Shown: one piece after another, positions 8,863 to 17,910 of the stretch
Position numbering within the stretch: the stretch's first letter is position 1
How the letters are laid out: every line of letters starts with the position of its first letter
Assembly: GCA_035712365.1 (NCBI GenBank)
Contig: DASTAW010000001.1
Coordinates: 1 to 64,000, forward strand
Direction: 5' to 3'
DNA length: 64,000 nucleotides
DNA from: Terriglobia bacterium
GTDB lineage: Bacteria > Acidobacteriota > Terriglobia > UBA7540
The notes under the pieces: generated by a model
Databases searched by the model: none
The model's input: the letters and a program-made list of their open reading frames with translations, nothing else
What the model was told of the DNA's origin: nothing
Position numbers and translations under genes: made by a program

Positions 8863-9050
8863 TTCCGTTCCTGGGCAGGCTTCCTGGCTTTCGGGTCATC
8901 GCGGGACCTTCTGCCTTCCCGTCCCGGACTTAAGGGACAGTGGCTTTTTGAATCGAAGGTCCAACTCGCCGATTACAGTGGCGGGACCGCGGCCGATTTA
9001 CACGGCCTTCCCTTTTATCCCCGCACTCGCGGGGCACCACAGGAACTCAA
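8863..9050 (-). promoter_or_regulatory. Cobalamin riboswitch upstream of btuB
   Basis: On the minus strand the conserved order is clear: GGTGCC (9033-9038), GGGAA with following stem, the core GGTCCCGCCACTGTAA (around 8970-8990), GCCACTG (near 8941), and the B12 box AGCCAGGAAGCCTGCC (8874-8889). This aptamer class binds adenosylcobalamin and usually switches off uptake genes when B12 is plentiful. The terminator downstream shows control at transcription elongation. Confidence 0.93.
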
Positions 9051-9098
9051 ATTTTCAAAGAACAACTAACGAAATTGAATCTAGCACCAGGCAGGGCC

Positions 9099-9338
9099 AT
9101 GCGTCAACCGGATTGTATCCATTCCCAATGAGGTATTTGAATGTGCAGAACGCCTGTGGCCCGCCGCACCGGGAAATCGCGCAGCCAGTTGTTCAGCGAT
9201 ACGCTTAACGGGTATCTGGCGCGTCACGCCCCCCACGAGATTACCGAAGCAATGAACCGGGCCTCGGTTGAGGTGGAGGAAACGAAGAATCCATTTGTTT
9301 CCACCGCTGCCCGCCCTATCCTGAGGCAGAGCGAATAA
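9099..9338 (+). pseudogene. Relic of a MazE-like ribbon-helix-helix antitoxin
   Basis: From 9156 one frame reads RRTGKSRSQLFSDTLNGYLA and on to AMNRA...NPFVSTAARPILRQSE, the typical C-terminal body of MazE6-like antitoxins. The expected N-terminal strand (RIVSIPNEVFECAERL) is present just upstream but in another frame (9106-9158), with no start codon in that frame. One shift near 9160 and another near 9102, after an ATG at 9099, would be needed to restore the gene. No toxin gene follows; the next gene is a rhomboid protease on the other strand. It is best read as a decayed, orphaned antitoxin. Confidence 0.7.
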
Positions 9339-9355
9339 CGCTCTGCAAATCCCTC

Positions 9356-10093
9356 TTAATTGAGCCAGCGGTCAGGGTCGTCCTTTTTTTCGCGGTCTCG
9401 CATGTAGACATCAAACTTTCGCCGCAGCCGGGCCCGCCGCCATTCATCGTACTGCCCTTGCATGCGCCCGGAAAGCCCGCTTCCCCGCAGATAAAGGTAG
9501 GCCACCAGCATTCCGCCCAGATGCGCCAGATGAGCAACGTTGGACCCGGGGCCGCCAATCTCGCTCAGAAATTCGATCCCGCCGATAATCAGCACAAACC
9601 ATTTTGCCTTGATGGGAATGACAAACCAGAGAAAAATCGGCCGGTTGGGGAAGATGACGCCGAAGGCTAGCAGCAGCCCATAAATGGCCCCCGACGCCCC
9701 GATTGTGAGCGATAAAGGTGACCCGAAGAGGGTGGTCAGAGCCACGTCGAGTACGCCGGCGCCGATTCCCGTCACGAAGTAAAACTTGAGGAATTCCGAC
9801 CCTCCCCACAACTGTTCGAGGTCCGGCCCGAACATCCACAGGGCAAACATGTTGAACAGGATGTGGAAAAATCCTCCGTGCAGGAAAAGATATGTGGCAA
9901 GCTGCCAAAGGTAAAGGCGATGGACCACCAGGTAGGGCTGCAAACCCAGATAGACAAACGGCGCCTGCCAGCCAAACAGCCGATACGGCAAGTAAGTCAA
10001 AACAAAAACGGCGGTCGTGACAATAATCAGGGCCTTCACCATTCGCGTGAAGGGCGGAAAAAACGACATGTACGATTGGGTGTATCGAGGCAT
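9356..10093 (-). CDS. Rhomboid family intramembrane serine protease
   Basis: The 245-residue protein has six or so membrane helices. It carries the diagnostic features of rhomboids: HGGFFHILFNMFALWMFG (residues 72-89), the nucleophile in GASGAIYG (Ser134), and the catalytic His in NVAHLAHLGG (probably His191). A basic, charged cytoplasmic tail follows (residues 205-245). Rhomboids cleave membrane-anchored proteins inside the bilayer; the substrate here is unknown. It is monocistronic by appearance, with a 72-bp gap to the downstream OPT transporter's end. Confidence 0.93.
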   Translation of the reverse strand: MPRYTQSYMSFFPPFTRMVKALIIVTTAVFVLTYLPYRLFGWQAPFVYLGLQPYLVVHRLYLWQLATYLFLHGGFFHILFNMFALWMFGPDLEQLWGGSEFLKFYFVTGIGAGVLDVALTTLFGSPLSLTIGASGAIYGLLLAFGVIFPNRPIFLWFVIPIKAKWFVLIIGGIEFLSEIGGPGSNVAHLAHLGGMLVAYLYLRGSGLSGRMQGQYDEWRRARLRRKFDVYMRDREKKDDPDRWLN

Positions 10094-10165
10094 TAATTGA
10101 AGCCTACCATATTAAGGGGGTGAGGGGGAAAGCCAGCGGCCAATCGAAGACTGAGGCGCCGCACA

Positions 10166-12319
10166 TCACGTTTCCGGGACCCTGACTGGGCGACCTTTGG
10201 ATTTTGCCACGAAGTAGAGCAGCGCAGCGAGGCCGATAAAGATCACCAGCGCGGCAAAATCGCTCTGCGCAAAACGCGGGAACCAGCGCGCGCCGAGGGC
10301 AACCAACTCTTCCTTCTTAAAGCCGACCACAGTGGCCAGGGCCAGGCCACCGAGCGATCCGCCCGCAATCAATCCCGAACTGAACAGGGCCCCGCTTCCG
10401 GTTTCGGAAACCGTTGCCTCGTCTTCCGTGCGCCCGCCCCGGTCCACAAGCCATTTGACAACGCCGCCCGCAAAGATCGGCGCCGTAGTCGAAATCGGCA
10501 GGTAGAGTCCCACCGCGAAGGCCAGCGAATGGATGCCACACAATTCAAGGACAATCACGGTGAAAGCGCCGAACAGCACCAGCGTCCATGGCAGCTTGCG
10601 GGTCAGGATGCCGTTGATCACCACGCTCATAAGGGTCGCCTGCGGGGCTGGATAATCGGTCGAACCGATGCCCTCCACCTGCTGCCACTCAATTTGCTTG
10701 CTGGCGGGATCGTAGAAGTAACGGCCGTCGGGAATTTCGGCCGACCCGATCACGCTGATCACTTCATACTTGCGCCCCTGGTAGGTGGTGGGTCCCTGCG
10801 ACTTCATCGCGGAGGTGATCGAGACGCCGGAAATGTGCAGGGGCTTCACTTTTGTCGCGCTGCTGTTCAGCAGTTGCATGGTGAGTCCGACCACAAAAAC
10901 CGAGGTCATCACGCCGATAGCGTACCCAAGTTCCTGTTTGCTGGGTGTTCCTCCCACCAGGAATCCTGTCTTCAGGTCCTGGGTGGTCGCGCCTGCGCTC
11001 GCGCCGCCGATGGCGACCACTGCGCCGATGCTCAGGGCGATAGCGGAATACATACCGCCCGTCCAGCCCACCACTACGAAGATCAGGCAGGTGCCCATCA
11101 GCGTGGCAATGGTCATTCCTGAAACCGGGTTCGAGGAACTCCCGATCAGGCCCACAATTCGCGCCGACACCGTGGCAAAGAAGAACCCGAACAAGACCAT
11201 CAGCAGCGCCGACACCAGGTTGCCGCTGGCGTGGGGATTGATGTGGAATGCCAGCAGCGCCCACAGAAAGCCCACCACCAGCACAGCGCCTCCGGCAATG
11301 ATCGGCAGGGGAAGGTCGCGGGCCGTGCGTTTCACCTGCAGGGCGCTCACCACCTTGCTGCTTTTGAGCTGGCCGAACGTGGATTTAAATGAGCCGATGA
11401 TGGTCGGCATCGCCCTCACCAGCATGATGATCCCCGCCGCCGTCACCGCGCCGGCGCCGATATACCGGATGTAGCTGCTCCAGATTTGAGTCTCGGTCAT
11501 CTGCCCGATGGGAAAGGTGCCCGGGTACATCGCGCCCGGAACGTGCGCCCCAAAAAACTTGATGACGGGAATCAGCACCAGCCAAGAGAGGACGCCGCCC
11601 GCAACCATAATTCCGGCCACGCGCGTCCCGATGATATAACCTACGCCCAGGTACTCTGGCGTGATTTCACCTGCAAACGTCGAGCCGGGATACCAGGCCG
11701 GGTGCCACTCCGGCGTGGCCTTCCAGAAGGACAGGCCGCCCTGCTCGCCCATCAGGAATTTGTAGACGATCCCGATTGCCGCTCCGCCGAAAACTTTGCC
11801 AGCCTGGATGCCGCCCCTTTCGCCGGTGATCAGCACGTCGGCACAGGCCTTGCCCTCAGGGAACGTGAGGTTCCCATGTTCCTTCACCACCAGCGCGTTG
11901 CGAAGCGGAACAACAAACAGCACGCCCAGCAGGCCGCCGCCCAGCGCCAGCGGGAAAATCCGCCAGTAATCGAGCGTGTAGCCGAGGAAAATCAGCGCGG
12001 GCAGCGTAAAGACCGTGCCGGCGGCAATCGATTCGCCCGCCGAGCCCACAGTCTGCACGATATTGTTTTCAAGAATGGTCGATTTGCCCAGCCATTTGAA
12101 GATCGTGATGGAAATCACCGCGACGGGAATGGAGGCGCTGACCGTCAGGCCCGCGCGCAGGGCCAGATAGACGGAGACTGCGCCGAAGATGATTCCCAGG
12201 AAGGCCCCCAGCAGAATGGCGCGCGGAGTAAACTCCGGGAGAACGACATCCGCTGGTACGAAAGGTTTGTAGGAGGCTGCGGCGTCTGCCTCACTCTGGA
12301 TGATCGGTTCAGGTGCCAT
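10166..12319 (-). CDS. OPT family oligopeptide transporter
   Basis: The 717-residue polytopic membrane protein begins with a short polar segment followed by PRAILLGAFLGIIFGAVSVYLALRAG, and contains ENNIVQTVGSAGESIAAG, FPEGKACADVL and NPVSGMTIATL, all typical of the prokaryotic OPT branch. These secondary carriers import oligopeptides or metal chelates with protons. A soluble insert near residues 500-560 (KYEVISVIGSAEIPDGRYFYD...) is hydrophilic and interrupts the helices, as seen in this branch. No peptidase lies next to it, so the substrate is open. Confidence 0.93.
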   Translation of the reverse strand: MAPEPIIQSEADAAASYKPFVPADVVLPEFTPRAILLGAFLGIIFGAVSVYLALRAGLTVSASIPVAVISITIFKWLGKSTILENNIVQTVGSAGESIAAGTVFTLPALIFLGYTLDYWRIFPLALGGGLLGVLFVVPLRNALVVKEHGNLTFPEGKACADVLITGERGGIQAGKVFGGAAIGIVYKFLMGEQGGLSFWKATPEWHPAWYPGSTFAGEITPEYLGVGYIIGTRVAGIMVAGGVLSWLVLIPVIKFFGAHVPGAMYPGTFPIGQMTETQIWSSYIRYIGAGAVTAAGIIMLVRAMPTIIGSFKSTFGQLKSSKVVSALQVKRTARDLPLPIIAGGAVLVVGFLWALLAFHINPHASGNLVSALLMVLFGFFFATVSARIVGLIGSSSNPVSGMTIATLMGTCLIFVVVGWTGGMYSAIALSIGAVVAIGGASAGATTQDLKTGFLVGGTPSKQELGYAIGVMTSVFVVGLTMQLLNSSATKVKPLHISGVSITSAMKSQGPTTYQGRKYEVISVIGSAEIPDGRYFYDPASKQIEWQQVEGIGSTDYPAPQATLMSVVINGILTRKLPWTLVLFGAFTVIVLELCGIHSLAFAVGLYLPISTTAPIFAGGVVKWLVDRGGRTEDEATVSETGSGALFSSGLIAGGSLGGLALATVVGFKKEELVALGARWFPRFAQSDFAALVIFIGLAALLYFVAKSKGRPVRVPET

Positions 12320-12380
12320 GCGTCAAGGTCACTACGGTGCTTGAAGTATGCGCCTCCGGCTGAAGGCAGCGGTGGTCATG

Positions 12381-12830
12381 CTATCCGCCAAGCCGGGTGC
12401 GGACCGTCTGGCTCACCCGTTTGCCGTCAGCATTTTTGCCCGCCAGTTTCTGCATGGCGACTTTCATCACTTTGCCCAGGTCCTGCGGCCCGCCGGCGCC
12501 GGTTTCTGCGATGGCGGCAGCCACTGCGGAGCCGATTTCTTCATCGCTCGCTTCGGCGGGCAAGTAAGTCTGGAGGATTTCTGTTTCCGCTTCCTCTTTG
12601 GCGGCCAGGTCTTCGCGCCCGCCCTTGCGGAACTGCTCCACCGAATCCCGCCGTTGCTTCACCAGTGTCCGCAGCACGGCAATGGCCTCATCATCACTGA
12701 GTGCCTTGCCGAGTTCAACCTGTTTGTGCTTGAGAGCGGTTTTGGCCATGCGCAGCACGGAGAGCCGGAGTTCTTCCCGCGCTTTCATGGCGGCTACGAG
12801 GTCTTTTTCCACCCGTTCCGAAATCGTCAT
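12381..12830 (-). CDS. GatB/YqeY domain protein
   Basis: Starting at the ATG at 12830 (AGAAGGAT upstream) gives 149 residues, the normal YqeY length. The sequence MTISERVEKDLVAAMKAREELRLSVLRMAKTALK, the QRRDSVEQFRKGGREDLA segment, YLPAEASDEEI and GPQDLGKVMKVAMQKLAGKNADGK match the family, which resembles the tRNA-binding tail domain of GatB. Its exact cell role is not known. The open frame extends to 12935, but that N-terminal addition lacks family similarity. Confidence 0.92.
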   Translation of the reverse strand: MTISERVEKDLVAAMKAREELRLSVLRMAKTALKHKQVELGKALSDDEAIAVLRTLVKQRRDSVEQFRKGGREDLAAKEEAETEILQTYLPAEASDEEIGSAVAAAIAETGAGGPQDLGKVMKVAMQKLAGKNADGKRVSQTVRTRLGG

Positions 12831-13053
12831 CGGCAGTAATCCTTCTGACGAACTCCCGGCGAATATATCATAAACGCGCCCTTTCGCGCCCGTTCGGCAA
12901 TCTCCAAGATATACTTCTCCCGAGGGATCACGCAAACATCCATTCGCGTCGTCACACCACGAAGCCGCAATTCATCTCGATTCCTCCTGTTTGCATTCAT
13001 GGGTTCCCTGCCGATATTCTGCTTGTATGCGAGCATTATCGATTTGAGGTGCT

Positions 13054-14025
13054 ATGAACAGCGCGCATCTGCCTGTGGGAATGGCCCTGGTTGGCGTCAC
13101 CGTCGGGTTTCTGAGTGTAAGGTATATCAGCAGAACAAAGACGGGCGAGTTCCGCCTGTGGGGCTGGGTGGGACTGGCGATGCTCGCCCTCTTTGAGGTC
13201 TTGCTCTTTCTCCGCGTGGGATGGGCCTCTCTCTATTTCACTCCTCTGTGCTGGACGGCATACCTGCTGCTGGCTGATGCCGCCGTCTACAGTCTGAAAG
13301 GCTCATCCCGGCTATCCGGTTCGCCGCGCGATCTTTTTCTGCTGGCCCTGGCATCCATTCCACTGTGGTTGATCTTTGAAGCCTACAACCTGCGAATGCA
13401 GAACTGGACCTACGTAGGCTTGCCCTCCAATTCCATACTCCGCACTTTCGGATACGCGTGGTCATTCGCCACGATCTGGCCGGCGATCTTTGAGACTGCG
13501 GACCTCCTCCAGGCGATGGGCCTTTTCAGCCGGCCGATACGTCCTCACCCCCCCTTCAGCCGCACCTGGCGAACCACTCTTTGCCTGACAGGCCTCCTGT
13601 TCCTCACTGCACCGGTGCTGCTCCCGGTGGGCATCGGGCAGTATCTCTTTGCGCCGGTCTGGGCGGGATTCGTTCTCCTGCTCGATCCCCTCAACTACGC
13701 CTGGGGAGGCCGCTCGCTTCTGCGCGATTGGGAAAGGGGCGATTCGTCGCTCTTCTGGAATCTGATGGTCGCGGGCCTCGTTTGCGGAGTTTTCTGGGAA
13801 TTCTGGAACTACTGGGCCGCCGCCCGGTGGCTCTACATCTTCCCCATTCTTCAAGGATGGAAGATTTTTGAAATGCCGCTGCCCGGCTTTTTGGGATTTC
13901 CCGCTTTTGCCGTGGAATGCTTCGTCATGTTTGAATCGCTCAAGGTTCTTGGCAAGGGACTCTTCGGCGTGCGCCGGGGTGAGCAGCCCATGCGATCTTT
14001 TTCCCACGCTGCGAAGGGAGAGTAG
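13054..14025 (+). CDS. Integral membrane protein of unknown function
   Basis: The 323-residue protein has about eight hydrophobic helices and many tryptophans, with the segments WLIFEAYNLRMQNWTYVGLP and FWEFWNYWAAARWLY, which look like a conserved membrane core. No known family was recognised. It ends only 5 bp before the Rieske protein start, so the two are probably co-translated, which might point to a redox-linked membrane function, but that is speculation. Start chosen at the first ATG of the frame; no strong ribosome site is visible. Confidence 0.75.
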   Translation: MNSAHLPVGMALVGVTVGFLSVRYISRTKTGEFRLWGWVGLAMLALFEVLLFLRVGWASLYFTPLCWTAYLLLADAAVYSLKGSSRLSGSPRDLFLLALASIPLWLIFEAYNLRMQNWTYVGLPSNSILRTFGYAWSFATIWPAIFETADLLQAMGLFSRPIRPHPPFSRTWRTTLCLTGLLFLTAPVLLPVGIGQYLFAPVWAGFVLLLDPLNYAWGGRSLLRDWERGDSSLFWNLMVAGLVCGVFWEFWNYWAAARWLYIFPILQGWKIFEMPLPGFLGFPAFAVECFVMFESLKVLGKGLFGVRRGEQPMRSFSHAAKGE

Positions 14026-14029
14026 CGTT

Positions 14030-14362
14030 TTGAGCAAACGACCGCCTTTTATCAAAGTCGCGAGCGTCGCCGATATGCCAGCGGGTGCTGTCAGGCACAT
14101 TGTGGTTCACGACAAGCCCATGGCGCTGTGCAACGTGGAGGGACAATTCTTCGCGGTGAATGCCGTCTGTCCTCACATGGGCGGACCACTGGCCAGCGGC
14201 CGCCTCGATGGATGCGTGATCACATGCCCATGGCATGGATGGACCTATGACGTCCGGACGGGCCTTCCCGACCACCCAGGCGGTCATTCCATTTCCGCCT
14301 ATGAAGTCCGCATCGAGGGCCAGGACGTTCTGGTCGGCTGGCTCAAGCTCCCTGGCCAATAG
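14030..14362 (+). CDS. Rieske [2Fe-2S] ferredoxin, NirD-like
   Basis: From a TTG at 14030 the 110-residue product carries both Rieske motifs: CPHMGGPL (Cys-x-His) and CPWHGWTYD (Cys-x2-His), spaced by 17 residues, as in small soluble Rieske ferredoxins and the NirD-type family. GAAGGGAG lies just upstream of the TTG, and conserved sequence (FIKVASVADMPAG) begins immediately after it. The frame is open upstream inside the preceding gene, but those residues are shadow. No oxygenase or nitrite reductase large subunit is present, so its electron partner is unknown. Confidence 0.85.
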   Translation: MSKRPPFIKVASVADMPAGAVRHIVVHDKPMALCNVEGQFFAVNAVCPHMGGPLASGRLDGCVITCPWHGWTYDVRTGLPDHPGGHSISAYEVRIEGQDVLVGWLKLPGQ

Positions 14363-14451
14363 ATTTTCGGCCCACGGCGAAGGTCGTCGAATGTCATTCC
14401 GATCCCGCCTTGCGGGAGAGGAATCTGCTTTCCTTTAAACATGCTATCGAC

Positions 14452-15426
14452 ATGAAATCTCTGCTGATCGCGCTCGTTTCGTTGCTGATGACCGCCACCG
14501 CCGCTCGCGCCGCCGCCCATCCTCAAACCACCGAGGCTGAGCAGATCAAGGTAGCGCAGCAAGGGCTCGATCTGCTGATGAACGGCGACGCCGAACCCGC
14601 CATCAAAGTCTTCCAGAAAATCGAAACGGACGACCCGAGTTCTGCGCTGGGCTATCTGATGGAAGCAAACGCCGTGTGGTGGGAAATCTATTTCACCACG
14701 GGCAACCTCATCGATCCCGATGTTTTCATCGTTTCTTCTGGTTCCACCACACGTTACGACGCGCATTTCAATAAGCTCGTCGATTCGGCCATGGCCAAGG
14801 CGCGCGCGAATAGAAGCGCAAAACGCGATGTGGCGAGAAATTATCTCTACGAAGGAATGGCCTACGGGCTTCGCGGCCGGCTGGCTTCCATGCGGCAAAG
14901 CAACCTTGCCGCCGCGCGTGCCGCCAGACAGATGCGCTCGCTCCTGATCAGCGCCCTGCATCAGGACCGTAACCTGCGCGACGCATACGCGGGGTTGGGA
15001 CTCTATGACTATTTCGTGGATACCCTGCCGACCATTGTCAAGCTCCTGCGGTGGATGGTCGGCCTTCCGGGCGGAAGCCGCGAGCGCGGACTTCAGGAGA
15101 TTGAGTACGCGGCAAAATACGGTGAATTGACACGCGGGGAAGCCCTCTACTACCTGGCCAAGGACTATTCCCGGGCCAGTGAAAAGCAGTACGCCAAGTC
15201 GCTTGAACTCTTCCAGCAGTTACGCGCCCATTACCCCGGCAACGGCCTTTGGGCACTGATGGTGGGAAGCCTCAAAATCCGCACGGGCCACGCCGACGAA
15301 GGCGAGGCCCTTTACCGCGAGGTTCTGGGGCAGGAACGCGGCAAACAAACCGTCAGCGGCAAAGCCCTCTACAAAGCCGCTCAAAAGGCCCTCGATCTGC
15401 GGCATCCAGGCGAGCAGATTCAATGA
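14452..15426 (+). CDS. Secreted TPR-like repeat protein
   Basis: The 324-residue product from the ATG at 14452 begins with a signal peptide (MKSLLIALVSLLMTATAARA). The mature part is all-helical with TPR-like repeats, for example near residues 35-60 and 240-300 (ELFQQLRAHYPGNGLWALMVGSLKIRTGHADEGEALYREVL). A central segment rich in Arg and Ala contains GLGLYDYFVDTLPTIVKLLRWMVGLPGG, which I regard as a conserved core of an acidobacterial hypothetical family. It is probably periplasmic and a binding scaffold. No partner is identified. Confidence 0.75.
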   Translation: MKSLLIALVSLLMTATAARAAAHPQTTEAEQIKVAQQGLDLLMNGDAEPAIKVFQKIETDDPSSALGYLMEANAVWWEIYFTTGNLIDPDVFIVSSGSTTRYDAHFNKLVDSAMAKARANRSAKRDVARNYLYEGMAYGLRGRLASMRQSNLAAARAARQMRSLLISALHQDRNLRDAYAGLGLYDYFVDTLPTIVKLLRWMVGLPGGSRERGLQEIEYAAKYGELTRGEALYYLAKDYSRASEKQYAKSLELFQQLRAHYPGNGLWALMVGSLKIRTGHADEGEALYREVLGQERGKQTVSGKALYKAAQKALDLRHPGEQIQ

Positions 15427-15527
15427 TTGCTTTCCTCCGTGTCCTCTGTCTGGAAAAGCTCAACGCTGAGAATGCGGACGCTCTGCGATCTCTGTGTTGA
15501 GGCATTGAAAGCAGAGAATTCACCCGT

Positions 15528-16442
15528 CTATTGCGTCAACTGTGAATCGAGAGAAGAAGATTGTTCATGGGCATGGTAGGAGCTGCGGACGAGCGGCCCG
15601 GACTCGACGTGCCGTATGCCGCGGCGCAGGCCTTCCTGCTTCAGGATTGCAAACTCTTCCGGCGTATAGAAGCGCGCCACTGGCAACTGCTCGCCCGAGG
15701 GCCGCAGGTACTGCCCGACGGTGACGATATCGACGCCGACGCCGGCCAGATCGCCCAGCACACCGAAAAGCTCTTCCATGGTTTCGCCCAGGCCCGCCAT
15801 CAGGCCGGATTTTGTGGGGATTGCGGGATCGACTTCGCGCGAATGCCGCAGCAGGCGCAGCGACCGGTCATAGCGTGAACCGCGCCGCGCCACGGGATAC
15901 ATCCGCGGGACGGTCTCAATGTTGTGGTTCAGAACATCGGGCCGAGCGTTGAGCACGGTTTCAAGCGCTTCGTCCGAGCCGCGGAAATCAGGGATCAGGA
16001 CCTCAACCTTACAACCTTCAAGCCGTCGCCGCAGGGCTTCAATCGTTTGCGCGAAGATGGTTGAACCGCCGTCCTTCAGGTCGTCGCGGTCCACTGAAGT
16101 CACCACGATGTACTTCAACCCCATGCTCTCGGCGGCCTCGGCCACGCGATCCGGCTCCGACCAATCCACCTGGCCAGCGGGGCGTCCCTTCGGCACCGCG
16201 CAAAAGCCACAACGGCGCGTGCAAAGCTCTCCGAGAATCATAAAGGTGGCCGTGCGGTGCTGCCAGCACTCCGCAATATTGGGACAGCGGGCGCTCTCGC
16301 AGACGGTGTGGAGCTGGAGCCCCCGCATCAGGTCCTTCAGCTCAAAATAATTGTCGCCGGAAGGAATGCGCACCTTCAGCCACTCCGGCCGCCGCGCCGG
16401 ACGCGAATCAGTGCCGATCTGTATCAGTTCCGCCATTGCCAA
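15528..16442 (-). CDS. lipA: Lipoyl synthase
   Basis: This radical SAM enzyme inserts two sulfurs into octanoylated proteins to make lipoate. The 304-residue sequence has the auxiliary-cluster motif Cys48-x4-Cys53-x5-Cys59 (TVCESARCPNIAECW) and the SAM cluster motif Cys74-x3-Cys78-x2-Cys81 (CTRRCGFCAV), plus NHNIETV and the C-terminal GPLVRSSYHA with the final cluster-binding Ser. Length is normal. Either the first ATG or the one two codons later (16436) could be the start. No lipB is next to it. Confidence 0.96.
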   Translation of the reverse strand: MAMAELIQIGTDSRPARRPEWLKVRIPSGDNYFELKDLMRGLQLHTVCESARCPNIAECWQHRTATFMILGELCTRRCGFCAVPKGRPAGQVDWSEPDRVAEAAESMGLKYIVVTSVDRDDLKDGGSTIFAQTIEALRRRLEGCKVEVLIPDFRGSDEALETVLNARPDVLNHNIETVPRMYPVARRGSRYDRSLRLLRHSREVDPAIPTKSGLMAGLGETMEELFGVLGDLAGVGVDIVTVGQYLRPSGEQLPVARFYTPEEFAILKQEGLRRGIRHVESGPLVRSSYHAHEQSSSLDSQLTQ

Positions 16443-16499
16443 ACTCTAATTCTAGCCTGAACGCAGAGTGCGAACAACCGGCCGAACTTCCCGCTCGGC

Positions 16500-16556
16500 G
16501 TAGAGGCGGCTTTACGCCGCCATCTGGCGATCCCGCCTCGGCGGGATTGCCGCTAC
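16500..16556. repeat. GTAG-type REP pair (inverted)
   Basis: GTAG at 16500-16503 opens a GC-rich hairpin (AGGCGGCTTTACGCCGCC), followed by a second hairpin (CCCGCCTCGGCGGG) that closes with CTAC at 16553-16556. The head-to-head arrangement is that of a BIME. Confidence 0.75.
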
Positions 16557-16576
16557 GGGCCGGTGTCCGCTGCCCG

Positions 16577-17818
16577 CTACTTGATTTCCAGCAGAGCGCC
16601 CTGGCCAGGCGCAAGCCAGTTCATTTCTCCAGCGAAGGAAACAAGCTGGCCGGTGTAAGGAGAAACCAGAACCAGGTGCTGGCCATTGTCCTTCAGGTCA
16701 ATCGCGTAGCGCATGGAATACTTCAACGACTTGTTCACCACCATCAGGAACGGATGGCCTTCGTTATCGCGAAACTCGCCGATCAAATACTCCGGCGCGA
16801 CCGGAGGGCTTTGAAAAGTTGTCGCCCGCACCTGCCTGATCAGCGGGCTTTGCGCAACGGGCTCAGCCCCCTCCGGCAGCGGCGCCGAATGGTAAACGCC
16901 CGTGCTGCGCAGTTTGATCAGCCAGGGAGCCAGTTCGCGAATCTGACTGTTCAGCCGCCGCAGCATGTACCAGGTGGCCGTACGGTGCCCGAACTGGTCC
17001 ACCGGCGCCAGCCTGAAATTTCCGACCTTCGGCGAAAAGTAAGTGAAGTACTCGATTCCGCGTCCGCCGTAAGCGATGGTGCTGTAAGCCTGCAGGCTAA
17101 GGGTGGCGTCGCTCGGCTCCATGTAGCTGAAGCAGCTATTGGCGAGGATTACGTTCCAGAAGGGAATGCCGGCTTTCTGCGCCGCGCTCCGGACGGTTGC
17201 CAGATTGGTGAAGAAGCGGCCCAGCATCTCGCCGTTGAACAGCGAATAGTTGTCATAACTCAGCAGCGGCGGGCGAACCTCTTCCATATACTTTTGCACG
17301 TAGGCGTCATAGGCTGGCGCTCCCATGCGCTCGGCCGACCCGTAATTCGGCAGAAGGTTAACGTATGACCACGCGCCGGGCATGGCCTTCCGCAACATCT
17401 CCGCCACTTCGCCCAGACCCGGCATCATCTGGGCCTGCGGCTCATCGTAGAGGAAAAATCCCAAAGCCGCCGGCCGGTTCCGCACCTCGGCCACGAGGGC
17501 TTCGATCTTGTTCTGCAACTCCTTTCTGTTCGGCATCCCGGTCCACTCGTAGCCATTCGCGCGTTCGTCAGTCACAAAGCAGGCCATCTTTGCAGCCTGC
17601 ACCTGCTCAAGCTCGCCCGGCGTGCAGAACCCCGAAATGTTCAGCCCCGCCTGGCGCATTAAATCGAGCTGGTGCGGATCGGCCGGAGACTGGTCCCATG
17701 CCATCAGAGCAAAATCCCGCGGAGAGATTTCGGGCGGCTCGGCGAAAGTCTGTGCGCTTGCCGGAAATAGCGAACCCGCCAGCAGCAGGCTCAAAGCAGC
17801 GTTTAGAAGGGCCTTCAT
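16577..17818 (-). CDS. Secreted glycosidase-like TIM-barrel protein
   Basis: The start at 17818 is chosen because GGAGG lies 5 bp upstream; an ATG four codons earlier overlaps that site. The 413-residue product has a signal peptide (MKALLNAALSLLLAGSLFPASAQ). The mature part resembles a (beta/alpha)8 barrel of the beta-galactosidase/GH42-like type: ALGFFLYDEP (a strand ending in Asp-Glu), PLLSYDNYSLF, GIPFWNVILAN and GGRGIEYFTYFSP follow in order, then a C-terminal beta domain. The Glu of YDEP is a candidate acid catalyst. The exact family and substrate are uncertain. Confidence 0.6.
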   Translation of the reverse strand: MKALLNAALSLLLAGSLFPASAQTFAEPPEISPRDFALMAWDQSPADPHQLDLMRQAGLNISGFCTPGELEQVQAAKMACFVTDERANGYEWTGMPNRKELQNKIEALVAEVRNRPAALGFFLYDEPQAQMMPGLGEVAEMLRKAMPGAWSYVNLLPNYGSAERMGAPAYDAYVQKYMEEVRPPLLSYDNYSLFNGEMLGRFFTNLATVRSAAQKAGIPFWNVILANSCFSYMEPSDATLSLQAYSTIAYGGRGIEYFTYFSPKVGNFRLAPVDQFGHRTATWYMLRRLNSQIRELAPWLIKLRSTGVYHSAPLPEGAEPVAQSPLIRQVRATTFQSPPVAPEYLIGEFRDNEGHPFLMVVNKSLKYSMRYAIDLKDNGQHLVLVSPYTGQLVSFAGEMNWLAPGQGALLEIK

Positions 17819-17910
17819 CAACGCCTCCATTGCAACAAGACATAAGAAATCAAAGTTTGTATTATACCTACGCGGATGATCGGGTCTGTAGCGTCGGACG
17901 GGAGGCCATC

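Noticed and set aside
11486-12700. 404-codon open frame on the plus strand
   Set aside because: It is antisense to the OPT transporter and YqeY genes and shows no domain-like pattern.
17365-17910. Upstream extension of the AhpD-like frame
   Set aside because: The stretch is low complexity and antisense to the secreted glycosidase-like gene; a strong ribosome site directly precedes the ATG at 17911.
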